The translations under genes were made by a program, and so were the position numbers. Under the pieces are notes generated by a model. The model was not told the DNA's origin. It ran no database searches and saw only the letters and a program-made list of their open reading frames with translations. Source: Geothrix campi (GTDB taxonomy: Bacteria > Acidobacteriota > Holophagae > Holophagales > Holophagaceae). From it: a stretch of DNA of 64,000 nt. This document shows, in pieces, positions 55,526 through 64,000 of this stretch. The stretch lies in assembly GCF_024609265.1 (NCBI RefSeq), contig NZ_JANHMP010000003.1, positions 1 through 64,000 of the forward strand, read 5' to 3'. Position 1 is the stretch's first letter. Every line of letters starts with the position of its first letter.

Positions 55526-55671
55526 GAATCCTCCTCAACAAAGGCGAAACGCACACTGGAGATACGATCAATAAAATGGCGCAAGACGAAAGACTACCCA
55601 AAGCATAATTGTGATTTAGGCGAGATACAAGATGCCCACGTCAGACTCTGGCCGGGGAGAGTGGGCCTCTT

Positions 55672-57309
55672 TTAAGAACGAGCCCTCTGGTCATCCCGTC
55701 CCTGGTCGGCCGTCGAACAGTATTGCTCCCACAGCACCTCGAAGGGCCGCACCTCCTGCTCGATACCCTTGAGCAGGAAGCCATCCAGCTGCCGGAGCTG
55801 TTCCTGGCCCACCAGCTCGGCCGTGCGGGGACCGATGACGATCTGGCCGGGCCTGGCCACGCCGCTCTCCAGGCGGGAGGCCAGGTTCACGGTACTGCCC
55901 ATGACCGTGTAGTCCATGCGCTTCTCGCAGCCGATGTCACCCGCGAAGGCCTCACCGCTGTTGATCCCGATGCGCATCCTCAGCTCGGGATAGCCCTCGG
56001 GCCGATCCGCATTCAGGGCCCGCAGGGTCTCCTGCATGGCCGCCGCGGCTTCCACCGCGTGCTTCGCATGGTCGGGATCGGGGTTCGGCGCCCCGAAGAA
56101 GGCCATGATGGCATCGCCGATGTACTTGTCGAGGGTGCCACCGCGGCTGAAGATCTGGTCGATCATGGCCTCGAAAGTCCGGTTCAGGATGCCGGCCAGC
56201 ACCAGGGGTTCCATGCCTTCGCTCATGCGGGTGAAGCCCGAGATGTCGGCGAAGAGCACGCTGATCTGGCAGCGTTGCGCCTGGAGGACCGGGGCCTCCT
56301 TGCTCTGGCTCGACTTGAGGATCTGGTCCACCACCTGGGGGCTGTGGTACCGCTCGAGCCGCTGGCGGAACTTGGCCTCCCGCTCGCGCTGGATGCCCAC
56401 GGCGGCGAAGTTGGCCATGGCGCTGAGCAGGTGCTCGTCCTCGCGCTTGAAGCTGCCCTTGCTGAGGCTCGTCTCCAGGTAGATGACGCCCAGGGACTGG
56501 TTCTCCACGATGAGCGGGGCGCAGAGGGCCGAGGTGATGCCGTGGATCTTGATGCTCTCCCCCGCGCTGAACCGGGGGTCCATGCGGGCGTCCGTGGTGA
56601 GGATGGCCACCCGGTCCTTCATGGCCGTGCGGGCGATCGTGCGGCTGATGGGGTTGGGGTTGAGGCCCGGCTGCTCCTCCCAGGCCAACTCGGGCACCAG
56701 CTCACCGTTCGCGTCCGCGAGCAGGATGAAGCCGCGCTGGCAGGGGATCTGGGAGGTCACCAGGCTCATGACGGATTCCAGCAGCTCCGTCAGTCCCGCA
56801 GCCCGCAGCAGGGTGCCCGCCATGGTGGCCAGGCGCTGGAACAGGGTCACCGCCTCGCCCGCGGGGTGCTGGCCGCTGGCCTGGGCCAGCATGGCTTCCA
56901 GGCTGGCGTGGGGGACGAGGATCGACCCGGAGGCGTCGAAGGCACGGTCCTCCAGGGAAATCCTGGAGGTGCCGGGCCGCGGCGCCAGAGTGGTGTTGAT
57001 CCCCGAGGGGGGCGCGGGCGACGTGTTGTCAGGGACCCACCTCACCATGGCCTCGCCCAGCAGCACCGTATCGCCGGGATGGAGCGGGGCGGGCTCCGTG
57101 AGGGTCGCGCCGTTCAGGGAGGTCCCGTTGAGGGACTTCATGTCCATGACGTGGGGCAGGCCATCCTTGAGGAAGATGCGGGCGTGGACCCGGCTCACGG
57201 CATTGGCCTGGATGCGGATGGTGGCCTGGTCGCCCCGGCCGATGGTCACGCCATCCTCCGTGAGGGTCACGGGATGCAGAGCGCCATCAACCTGGAGGGT
57301 GAGCTTCAT
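55672..57309 (-). CDS. FHA-GAF-adenylate/guanylate cyclase
   Basis: The 545-residue protein combines an FHA domain (~1-92: VTIGRGDQATIRIQANAVSRVHARIFL, LNGTSLNGATL), a GAF domain (~195-345: IPCQRGFILLADANGEL; ITSALCAPLIVENQSLGVIYLE) and a class III nucleotidyl cyclase (~365-535: ISVLFADISGFTRMSEGM; DKYIGDAIMAFFGAP; MRIGINSGEAFAGDIGCEKRMDYTVMGSTVNLA). The metal Asp residues are present. It should make cAMP (or cGMP) in response to a phosphoprotein and a small ligand. It is divergent from rimO. Confidence 0.93.
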   Translation of the reverse strand: MKLTLQVDGALHPVTLTEDGVTIGRGDQATIRIQANAVSRVHARIFLKDGLPHVMDMKSLNGTSLNGATLTEPAPLHPGDTVLLGEAMVRWVPDNTSPAPPSGINTTLAPRPGTSRISLEDRAFDASGSILVPHASLEAMLAQASGQHPAGEAVTLFQRLATMAGTLLRAAGLTELLESVMSLVTSQIPCQRGFILLADANGELVPELAWEEQPGLNPNPISRTIARTAMKDRVAILTTDARMDPRFSAGESIKIHGITSALCAPLIVENQSLGVIYLETSLSKGSFKREDEHLLSAMANFAAVGIQREREAKFRQRLERYHSPQVVDQILKSSQSKEAPVLQAQRCQISVLFADISGFTRMSEGMEPLVLAGILNRTFEAMIDQIFSRGGTLDKYIGDAIMAFFGAPNPDPDHAKHAVEAAAAMQETLRALNADRPEGYPELRMRIGINSGEAFAGDIGCEKRMDYTVMGSTVNLASRLESGVARPGQIVIGPRTAELVGQEQLRQLDGFLLKGIEQEVRPFEVLWEQYCSTADQGRDDQRARS

Positions 57310-57409
57310 GGCCAATCCGGAGGGGGGATTGAGTTTAGCACGCGAGGCAGACGGCAAAGGCAGGGCGCGGTATTCTATGAGGTTCCACCAGCAGGTGGTT
57401 GGAGATCCG

Positions 57410-58792
57410 TTGACCAAAGTCGGTTTCATGTCCCTGGGCTGCCCCAAGAACCTGGTGGATTCGGAAGTCATGCTGGGCCATCTGCGGCTCAAGGGCTACC
57501 AGATCACCCCCGTGCTGGAGGAGGCCCAGGTGCTGGTGGTGAACACCTGTGGCTTCATCGACGCCGCCAAGCAGGAGAGCGTCGAGGCCATCCTCCAGGC
57601 CGCGTCCATGAAGAAGGAGGGCGCCTGCGAGAAGCTCATCGTGGCCGGCTGCCTGGTGGAACGCTACCGGGACGAGCTCATGACCGAGATGCCTGAGATC
57701 GATGCCTGCCTGGGCACCCGCGACATCGAACAGATCGCCGAGGTGATCGGCGCCGGCGCCGCCTTCGAGTTGAATCCCAATCCCGACTACCTCTACACCG
57801 AGGCCAGCCCTCGGATGCTCACCACGCCCAAGGCCAGTGCCTACCTGAAGATCAGCGAGGGCTGCGACCACGCCTGTGCCTTCTGTGTGATCCCCCAGCT
57901 GCGCGGCAGCCAGCGCAGCCGCAGTGTCGAAAGCGTCGTCGCCGAGGCCCGGAACCTGGTGGCCCAGGGCGTGCTGGAGATCAGCCTGGTGGGCCAGGAC
58001 ACCACGGACTACGGCCGCGACTTCGGCGATCCCGACGCCCTGGAGAAGCTGGTGCGTGCCCTGGGCCAGGTCGAGGGCCTGCGGTGGTTCCGCATCCACT
58101 ACGCCTACCCCAACCGCCTCACCGACGGCCTGCTTCACGCCATGGCCGAAACCCCCAACTGCGCGCGCTACCTGGACATGCCCCTCCAGCACGCGGATGC
58201 GGCCATCCTCAAGGCCATGGCCCGGGGCGGCAGCCGGGCTCAGTTCCTGAACCTGCTGGAGAAGGTCCGCCACATCGTGCCGGGCATCGCCATCCGCTCG
58301 AACTTCATCGTGGGCTTCCCTGGCGAGGACGAGGCCGCCTTCGAGGAGCTGAAGGCCTTCGTGCAGGAGGCCCGCTTCGACCACGTGGGCGTCTTCACCT
58401 ACAGCCCCGAGGAGGGCACCACGGCCTTCGACCTGGGCGATCCTGTTCTCAAGCGCACCAAGGAGACCCGGAAGCGCCGCCTCCTGGAGCTGCAGCAGAA
58501 GATCGCCCGGGAGAAGAACCAGGAGAAGGTGGGCCAGGTCATCGACGTGCTTGTGGAAGGCGCCCACGAGGAGACGGACCTGCTCGTCAAGGGCCGCCAC
58601 CAGGGCCAGGCCCCGGAGATTGACGGCAACGTGCTCCTGGTGGATGGCGCCCCCCAGGTGAACACCATCCAGCGGGTGCGCATCGTGAAAGCCCACGCCT
58701 ACGACCTCATCGGCGAGGTCGAAGAGGGCGGCCTGGAGGCCAGTACCACCGCTTATGAAGCGGCCTTCAGGTCGAAGCGTTCAGCCCCCTGA
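57410..58792 (+). CDS. rimO: Ribosomal protein S12 methylthiotransferase RimO
   Basis: RimO adds a methylthio group to Asp89 of ribosomal protein S12. The 460-residue protein has the UPF0004 domain (MSLGCPKNLVDSEVMLG, VNTCGFIDAAKQES), the radical-SAM motif CDHACAFC near residues 153-160, IHYAYPNRLTDGLL, LDMPLQHADAAILKAMARG and a C-terminal TRAM domain. TTG 57410 is chosen because GGAG lies five bases upstream. Its end overlaps the convergent CPBP gene by 26 bases. Confidence 0.95.
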   Translation: MTKVGFMSLGCPKNLVDSEVMLGHLRLKGYQITPVLEEAQVLVVNTCGFIDAAKQESVEAILQAASMKKEGACEKLIVAGCLVERYRDELMTEMPEIDACLGTRDIEQIAEVIGAGAAFELNPNPDYLYTEASPRMLTTPKASAYLKISEGCDHACAFCVIPQLRGSQRSRSVESVVAEARNLVAQGVLEISLVGQDTTDYGRDFGDPDALEKLVRALGQVEGLRWFRIHYAYPNRLTDGLLHAMAETPNCARYLDMPLQHADAAILKAMARGGSRAQFLNLLEKVRHIVPGIAIRSNFIVGFPGEDEAAFEELKAFVQEARFDHVGVFTYSPEEGTTAFDLGDPVLKRTKETRKRRLLELQQKIAREKNQEKVGQVIDVLVEGAHEETDLLVKGRHQGQAPEIDGNVLLVDGAPQVNTIQRVRIVKAHAYDLIGEVEEGGLEASTTAYEAAFRSKRSAP

Positions 58793-59585
58793 TCCGTCCG
58801 CGAACCTGCGGCGACCATAGGATGGCGAGGCCGGCGAGGCCCGCGGCCCCCACCAGCAGGATGGCCGTCCAGGATCCTTTGGCCGGGTCGAAGGAGGGCA
58901 TCGGATTCAGCCGACCCAGGACAAGGGCCGCTCCGTTGTTGGTGAAATGTCCCAGGAAGGCTGGCCACAGGGAACCGGTGCGCAGCACCAGCCAACCCAG
59001 GAGAAGCCCAATGACGAAGGTTCCGGGGAGCTTGACCCAGCTGCCATGCGCCAGGGCGAACACCAAGGCGGTGAGCAGGAGGGCCCGTCGTTCTCCGCCG
59101 AGTTCGCGGATCCGCGCCAAGCCGTAACCCCGGAAGAGAACTTCCTCCGCGATGGGGGCACCAAGCACCACTCCCAGCACCCCCACCGAAGCCAGTGGAT
59201 CTCGGAAGCTGGGCAAGCCCACCGTGCGGTCGATGGCCCAGGTCCAGGCCATCACGACCGGCAGGAGAGCCAGGACACCAAGGACCGTCCACGCCAGGAC
59301 ACCCGGGCCCACCGGAGCCAGGGGCAGGGCCCTGCGCCAGTGCTCCCCCCAGGCGGATTTCGCCACCCAGAGGACCCCGGGAACCACCGTCAGCATGGCC
59401 AGAAATCCGAGCAAGAACCCAAGGTGCGCGTGGGACTTGCTGGCAATGCCGGAAGCGATGACCAGCGGGAGGGGGAATAAATTGAGCCAGACGAACAGGC
59501 CCAGGGCTGCGCCCACGCCAGCGAAGGCCCGGTTGACACGGTCGGTCCCAGGTCCCGGGACAGCAGCTTCCTCTGCTTCTGGCAT
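58767..59585 (-). CDS. CPBP-family intramembrane metalloprotease
   Basis: The 272-residue protein has eight or so membrane segments and the CPBP/Abi signature: APIAEEVLFRGYGL (EExxxR, ~155-168), FALAHGSW (~190) and FLGHFTNNGAALVLG (HxxxN/D, ~223-237). These residues form the metal site of RCE1-like proteases. Role is unknown; some members handle peptides or CAAX-like substrates. ATG 59585 is preferred over an upstream frame lacking a ribosome-binding site. Confidence 0.88.
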   Translation of the reverse strand: MPEAEEAAVPGPGTDRVNRAFAGVGAALGLFVWLNLFPLPLVIASGIASKSHAHLGFLLGFLAMLTVVPGVLWVAKSAWGEHWRRALPLAPVGPGVLAWTVLGVLALLPVVMAWTWAIDRTVGLPSFRDPLASVGVLGVVLGAPIAEEVLFRGYGLARIRELGGERRALLLTALVFALAHGSWVKLPGTFVIGLLLGWLVLRTGSLWPAFLGHFTNNGAALVLGRLNPMPSFDPAKGSWTAILLVGAAGLAGLAILWSPQVRGRIRGLNAST

Positions 59586-59742
59586 GTCGCATTCCTCGAT
59601 TTGGGTTCCACCACTTGAACACATCGAACCTGGAAATAGCCAGGGCGAGGTCGACTAGCCCAGCCTGGCCCCGCTCGCACCTTCGGTGCGAACCCGGCTA
59701 ACCTGGGGTGCACATCCCAACCCAGCCTCCAGAGGAGCTTTC

Positions 59743-60009
59743 ATGCGCCCAGCCGCCATCCTGGCCTGTCTGTTGCCGATCAGCCTCGCCATGCTCGCCG
59801 CCCTTCAGGCCACCCCGCTGACCGCCCAGGCCCCAGCCAAGGCCATCGGCCCCAAGCCCGACGATCCCCGAGCCAAGGATTGCAGGGCCATCGGTCCCAA
59901 GCCTGATGATCCCAAGGCGAAGGACCCCAAAGCCATCGGCCCCAAGCTGGACGATCCACGCGCCAAGGAAGCCAAGGGCGCGGCCAAGCAGGTTCCCGCC
60001 AAACGCTGA
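59743..60009 (+). CDS. Small secreted repeat protein (AIGPKPDDP repeats)
   Basis: The 88-residue protein has a signal peptide (residues ~1-28, ending TPLTAQA) followed by three tandem repeats of 13-16 residues: AIGPKPDDPRAKD, AIGPKPDDPKAKD and AIGPKLDDPRAKE, then a basic tail. No family is recognised. AGAGGAG lies eight bases before the ATG. The repeats are also repeated at DNA level with few changes, suggesting recent duplication or selection for the peptide. Confidence 0.75.
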   Translation: MRPAAILACLLPISLAMLAALQATPLTAQAPAKAIGPKPDDPRAKDCRAIGPKPDDPKAKDPKAIGPKLDDPRAKEAKGAAKQVPAKR

Positions 60010-60093
60010 GGGGCCGGCAACCAGCTGAAGAAAGCCTAAACGGACTCCGAAGGGCCTCGTAGGACTTCGAGAACCGTTCTCCGGGGATCTTTC

Positions 60094-62271
60094 ATGCGCC
60101 ATACGGCCTTGGCCTTGCTCTGCCTGCCCATCCTGGCCTCCCAGGCCCCCAACCCGCCCCACCTGGCCATTCCCCGTTTGGCCCAGGCACCCTCCATGAC
60201 TCGGGACGCGGACCTCTCCACCTGGAAGGATGCCCAGGTCATCACCGAGTTCGGCATGATCATGCCGGATGACAAGGGCGAGAACCGCTGGCCCACCATC
60301 GTCCATGTGGGCTGGGGCCCCGATGCGCTCTACGTCGCCGTGGAGGCCAAGGACCCGGAGCCCTCGAAGATCCATGCCGCCCGCCACATGCGTGACACCA
60401 ACAACGGCGACTTCGACTTCGTGGGCGTGGACCTGGACCCCTCCGGCAAGGGCCAAAGCATTGCCCGCTTCTTCGTGACCCCTCTGGGCGGCCAGATCGA
60501 CGAGATCATGACGGACAGCACGGGAGAAAACGCCTCCTACGACTGCCTTTGGGATTCCACGGGAGTGCTGACGCCGGATGGCTATGTCGTGAAGATGCGC
60601 ATCCCCTACAGCAGCCTGCGCCGGCGACCTGGCGACTGGGCCCTGCGCATCCTGCGCATCATCCCGCGGGAGCGGCGCTACGGCATCTCCTGGCCGCGCA
60701 TGAGCAAGGACGTACAGTGCGACATCTGTCAGATGGCGCGGGTATCCGGGGCCCCGGTGGACAAGCCGGGCTCGCCCTTCCTGGTCATCCCCTTCGCCAC
60801 CTACACCCGTACCCAGTCGTTGGAGACCAACCCGGGTGCGCCCGTGGAATCGAAGGCCCGCCTGGGCATGGACGTCCGCTACGCCACCACGGCCCTCACG
60901 TTCGAAGGCACCTACCGACCCGACTTCGCCACGGCGGACGCGGATGTGGACCCGCTCCAGATCAACAGCCGCTTCAAGGTGTTCTACCCGGAGCGCCGGC
61001 CCTTCTTCCTGGAAGGCATGGACCTGCTTTCCCCCCCGGCGGCCCAGCGGCAGTTCTTCAGCCGCTCCATCCAGAGCCCGCTGTACGGCCTCAAGGCCTC
61101 GGGGCAGGGCTCGCTGGCCAGCTGGACCCTCCTCCATGCCAAGGACGATGACGGCGGCCTGATGCTGAGCGCCAACGGCGCCCAGGGCGTCGAGGGGTTG
61201 CCCACCCAGGACACGGCGGCCGCGCTGCGCCTCCAATTGGACGGGCGGGGCTCAGGCCTCTCCTTCCTCGGCACGGACAAGCGCCTCCAGGGCGGGCCGG
61301 ACACCACCGGAGGTCAGAGCGGGGGCCTCTACCTGGATCAGTACCTGGGTTCGGAATTCCACTTCATCGGCAGTGTCATGAGCGCCACCTCGCACCTGCC
61401 CCAGGTCGACGGCAGCCTGCTCTCGCAGCGCGGGACCTCGACCTCCGCCGAGCTGGACTGGAACACGCGCCACTGGTTCGGCTCGGCCGTCAGCCAGACC
61501 ACGAGCCCCGGCCTGGTGCTGGTGTCGGGCTTCACCGATCTCCGGGGTTACCGCCAGCAGAATGGAACCTTCGGATGGCAGGGCAACTGGAACGGGGGAC
61601 GGTTCTCCCAGGCGAACACCTACCTGCGCGTCCGCCGCCTGGTGTGGTGGGATGGCAATCCCTTCGACCGCGCCGTGGGCCTGAGCAGCTACGTGGAGAC
61701 CGCCAACCGCTGGGCATGGAGCCTGGACTGGGATATCGCCGGACGGACCTGGGCCAACGATGAGGTGACCTCGAACGCCACCCGCAACATCAACATGGCA
61801 CTGAGCTGGAAGAAACTCATCTGGGCCCAGATGCTGGTGCGGGCCACGACCGGACGCACCATCGACCTGGCCTCTGGTGCCCCGGCGAACATCCGCACCA
61901 CCAGCTTCAGTTCCCACGGTGCGGTCGGAGACGTGTCCTATGACCTTTCCGCCCAGAAAACCGAACTGAATCGCGAGTCCGACGATCTCCGGCTCGTGCG
62001 GGCCCGGAAGCTTGCCACCACGGCCACCTACCAGATGCCCCACGCCTTCTATCTGAAGGCCCAGGCCTTCGTGGTGCGGTACGACGGCTCCGAGATCGAT
62101 GGGGTGGACAAGTTCCTCAAGGCCTTCGTGGGCTGGCAGCCTAACGCCTTCACCAACGCCTACCTGGGCTGGTCGGGCCAGCGGCGGCAAGATCCCACGG
62201 CGGTGATCCCCTCCGAGCGCATGGTGGAGCGGGGCCTCTTCGCGAAGTTGGCTTACGCCATGCAGTTCTGA
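60094..62271 (+). CDS. DUF5916-type outer-membrane protein with CBM9-like N-terminus
   Basis: The 725-residue protein has a signal peptide (1-~17), a carbohydrate-binding CBM9-like domain (~35-215: WKDAQVITEFGMIMPDD; DALYVAVEAKDPEPSKIHA) and a long beta-rich C-terminal region with the DUF5916 hallmark INSRFKVFYPERRPFFLEG (~290-308), alternating strands and a terminal Phe (LAYAMQF), as in outer-membrane barrels. Its ligand and role are unknown. The start at 60094 lies 84 bases after the repeat-protein gene. Confidence 0.88.
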   Translation: MRHTALALLCLPILASQAPNPPHLAIPRLAQAPSMTRDADLSTWKDAQVITEFGMIMPDDKGENRWPTIVHVGWGPDALYVAVEAKDPEPSKIHAARHMRDTNNGDFDFVGVDLDPSGKGQSIARFFVTPLGGQIDEIMTDSTGENASYDCLWDSTGVLTPDGYVVKMRIPYSSLRRRPGDWALRILRIIPRERRYGISWPRMSKDVQCDICQMARVSGAPVDKPGSPFLVIPFATYTRTQSLETNPGAPVESKARLGMDVRYATTALTFEGTYRPDFATADADVDPLQINSRFKVFYPERRPFFLEGMDLLSPPAAQRQFFSRSIQSPLYGLKASGQGSLASWTLLHAKDDDGGLMLSANGAQGVEGLPTQDTAAALRLQLDGRGSGLSFLGTDKRLQGGPDTTGGQSGGLYLDQYLGSEFHFIGSVMSATSHLPQVDGSLLSQRGTSTSAELDWNTRHWFGSAVSQTTSPGLVLVSGFTDLRGYRQQNGTFGWQGNWNGGRFSQANTYLRVRRLVWWDGNPFDRAVGLSSYVETANRWAWSLDWDIAGRTWANDEVTSNATRNINMALSWKKLIWAQMLVRATTGRTIDLASGAPANIRTTSFSSHGAVGDVSYDLSAQKTELNRESDDLRLVRARKLATTATYQMPHAFYLKAQAFVVRYDGSEIDGVDKFLKAFVGWQPNAFTNAYLGWSGQRRQDPTAVIPSERMVERGLFAKLAYAMQF

Positions 62272-62296
62272 GGCGGAGGACCGTTACACTGGTCCG

Positions 62297-62971
62297 ATGC
62301 TGCAATTCCGCAACCTGACCCGCGCCTACGAGCTTGGCGGCGAACGTGCCGGCGTGTTCGGCGTGTCGCTGGAGGTGCCGAATGGCTGCCTGGCCGTGCT
62401 GGCTGGCCCGAGCGGCAGCGGCAAGACGACCTTGCTCCAGCTCGCGGGACTGCTGGATCAGCCCGATGAGGGCGTCGTCCTTCTGGACGGACAGGAAGTG
62501 TCCAGCCTGTCTGAGCGGGAGCGCTGCAACCTGCGGCTGCGGCACCTGGGCTTCGTGTTCCAGGCCTTCAATCTGGTGCCCGTGCTGTCTGCCCTGGAGA
62601 ACGTGATGCTGCCCCTGCAACTCCAAGGCCTGGCCGAGGACGAAGCCCGCAGCCGCGCCGAGCGGGTACTGGATCGCGTAGGCCTCGCGGACCGCCTGCA
62701 CCACCGGCCGGGGCAGCTGAGCGGCGGACAGCAGCAGCGCGCCGCCATCGCCCGCGCCTTGGCGCCGGACCCTCTGCTGGTGCTGGCTGACGAACCCACC
62801 GCCAGCCTCGACCATGCCCATGGCGGGCCACTCATGGACCTCATGGCCGAGCTGGCCGCCGAGCGCGGTGCCACCTTCCTCGTGGCCAGCCACGACCCCG
62901 CCGTCATCGCCCGGGCCAACCACGTCTTCCGGCTGGCCGACGGGAAGCTCATCGAGGAGGAGCACCTGTGA
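62297..62971 (+). CDS. ABC transporter ATP-binding protein (LolD/MacB-type)
   Basis: The 224-residue ATPase has Walker A GPSGSGKTT (~40-48), Q-loop FVFQAFNLVPVLSALENVMLPL, the signature LSGGQQQRAAIARAL, Walker B VLADEPTASLD and the H-loop ASHD. The length and the NLVPVLSALENV region are those of the LolD/MacB group, which energises FtsX-like permeases. Its last bases overlap the permease start (GTGA), so the two are cotranslated. Confidence 0.95.
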   Translation: MLQFRNLTRAYELGGERAGVFGVSLEVPNGCLAVLAGPSGSGKTTLLQLAGLLDQPDEGVVLLDGQEVSSLSERERCNLRLRHLGFVFQAFNLVPVLSALENVMLPLQLQGLAEDEARSRAERVLDRVGLADRLHHRPGQLSGGQQQRAAIARALAPDPLLVLADEPTASLDHAHGGPLMDLMAELAAERGATFLVASHDPAVIARANHVFRLADGKLIEEEHL

Positions 62972-64000
62972 TCCTCCCGCGCCTGGCCCTCCGCAACCTG
63001 CTACGCCAGCGGCGCCGCACGGCCCTCACCCTGATGGTGGTGGTGGCGGGCTTCCTGGCCCTCGCCCTGGCCGGGGGCTTCATGGCCCAGACCTTCCAGG
63101 GCCTCTCGGATTCGGCCATCCGCGGCGGCCTAGGCCATCTCCAGGTGATGCCCCCCGGGGCCATGGAAGGCGATGAAGCCCAGAGCCTGGAGAAGGCCCT
63201 GCCCGACGGCGAAGCCCTGGCGGCGCGGCTCCGCCAAGATCCTGCTGTGGCGGAGGTGTTGCCCCGCACGCAGTTCATGGGGCTGCTCTCCAGCGGCGCG
63301 AGGAGTGTGGCCTTCCTGGGCACCGCCGTGGATCCCGTGCTCGAACCGCAGCACATGGCCTGCCTCGGCGCGCTGAAGGATGGCGCCAAGGCCCCGGGCG
63401 GCGCGGGTTCCCGCTGGCTGTCCGCGGATCCGGCGACCCGTGAGGTGATCCTCGGCGCGGGGCTGGCCCGCAGTTTGGGCGCCTCCGTGGGCAGCGCACT
63501 CACCCTCATGTCCACCACGCGGGATGGCGCCCTCAACGCGGTGGACGTGGAGGTGGTCGGCCTCCAGGACCTGGGCTTGAGGGAGCTGAACGACCGCCTC
63601 CTCACCGTGAGCCTGGCGACCGCGAACCAGTTGCTGGACGCAGGCCCGGCCCGATCACGGCTGTCCATCGTGCTGAAGCGGCCTCAGGAGACGGCCTCCG
63701 AGCTGGCGCGGATCCAGGCCCTCCTGCCGGAGACCTTGGTGAAGCCCTGGTTCGAGCTGGCCTCCTTCTACCGGCAGGTCAAGCTGCTGTACTACGCGAT
63801 CTTTGGGTTCATGGGTCTGGTGCTCTTCCTGGTGGTGCTGCTGGCGACGGCCAACACGCTGCTGATGTCCGTCATGGAGCGCGTCCGCGAGTTCGGCGTC
63901 CTGCGGGCCATGGGGCTGCAGCCCGGCCAGCTGGTCTCGCTGCTCCAGTGGGAAGGCGCCTTCCTGGGCCTCCTGGGCAGCGCCCTGGGCCTGGTGGCGA
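62968..64000 (+). CDS. FtsX/LolC-like ABC permease, cut by the window end
   Basis: From GTG 62968 the frame is open to the window end (344 codons seen). It begins ILPRLALRNLLRQRRRTALTLMVVVAGFLAL, an N-terminal membrane helix, then a MacB_PCD-like periplasmic domain, then helices around FGFMGLVLFLVVLLATANTLLMSVMERVREFGVLRAMGL, the FtsX permease hallmark. With the ATPase it forms an export or lipoprotein-release type ABC transporter. No lipobox or adaptor gene is visible. Confidence 0.92.
   Translation, partial: MILPRLALRNLLRQRRRTALTLMVVVAGFLALALAGGFMAQTFQGLSDSAIRGGLGHLQVMPPGAMEGDEAQSLEKALPDGEALAARLRQDPAVAEVLPRTQFMGLLSSGARSVAFLGTAVDPVLEPQHMACLGALKDGAKAPGGAGSRWLSADPATREVILGAGLARSLGASVGSALTLMSTTRDGALNAVDVEVVGLQDLGLRELNDRLLTVSLATANQLLDAGPARSRLSIVLKRPQETASELARIQALLPETLVKPWFELASFYRQVKLLYYAIFGFMGLVLFLVVLLATANTLLMSVMERVREFGVLRAMGLQPGQLVSLLQWEGAFLGLLGSALGLVA

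Noticed and set aside
55723-57696. 657-codon plus-strand open frame opposite the cyclase gene
   Set aside because: Mirrors the minus-strand FHA-GAF-cyclase codons and runs out of frame into rimO; no domain or start signal.
59641-59705. A ninth attC-like site before the repeat-protein gene
   Set aside because: CGCACC/GGTGCG and a CTAACC are present, but there is no GTTAGG-type right core, no conserved inner boxes and no similarity to the array sites.

Overview
This window reads as chromosome of a high-GC, Gram-negative, respiring bacterium. Gene content (SAH-riboswitch ahcY, small triheme cytochrome, lipoproteins, MglA-type GTPase beside FHA-RDD and FHA-GAF-cyclase proteins, DUF5916 outer-membrane protein, split nuo operon) fits a Geothrix/Holophaga-like acidobacterium best. 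That assignment is inference; there is no rRNA or phylogenetic marker analysis behind it. No transposase, phage gene, CRISPR array or rRNA was seen.

1-7.6 kb is the unusual part: a gene-cassette array of integron type. Eight copies of a ~124-bp element (116-239, 2058-2182, 2846-2969, 4151-4274, 4534-4657, 5290-5410, 6025-6132, 7033-7155) have the layout of attC recombination sites: a YCTAAC left core, a GTTAGG right core, inner boxes and a long imperfect inverted repeat. Each separates one gene: two lipoproteins (one with TIG and propeller-like regions, one Kelch-like), two unknown proteins, a DinB-fold protein, a reversed secreted protein, a TIGR00027-type methyltransferase and a DUF3788 protein. 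Sites 1-4 are almost identical and sites 5-8 decay progressively. Site orientation puts any integrase/attI to the left of position 1. The array carries no integrase here, so it is either the distal part of a sedentary chromosomal integron or an integrase-less cluster.

7.8-17.3 kb is ordinary chromosome: small membrane proteins, two methyltransferases, rlmF, glutaminase, a second DinB-like gene, an SDR whose catalytic Tyr is His, NUDIX/DUF4337, and a caspase-fold protein whose catalytic Cys is Ser. 17.3-23.2 kb holds ahcY under a clear SAH riboswitch, an AT-rich island, a comEA-pseudopilin-radC cluster, an M20 peptidase and two tRNA-Ser genes flanked by 3'-end tRNA fragments. 23.2-26.3 kb is a radical-SAM / DUF169 / B12-type radical-SAM operon in which the DUF169 gene has one in-frame TAG.

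26.4-39.8 kb holds a triheme cytochrome, lipoproteins, ilvE with a MocR-type regulator/aminotransferase, a covalent-FAD oxidase, tpx, a NIT-HAMP receptor lacking an obvious chemoreceptor tip, an MFS exporter and a MacA/FtsX-type export operon containing a tiny permease remnant. 39.9-47.4 kb is nuoHIJKLMN, the membrane arm of complex I plus NuoI, without nuoA-G.

47.6-64 kb holds glnS, proC behind an attenuator-like leader coding an Ile/Leu/Val-rich peptide, gltX, an MglA-like GTPase with a C-terminal extension, FHA-RDD, dcd, an FHA-GAF-adenylate cyclase, rimO, a CPBP protease, a small secreted repeat protein, a DUF5916 protein and the start of a LolD/LolC-type ABC operon that runs off the window.
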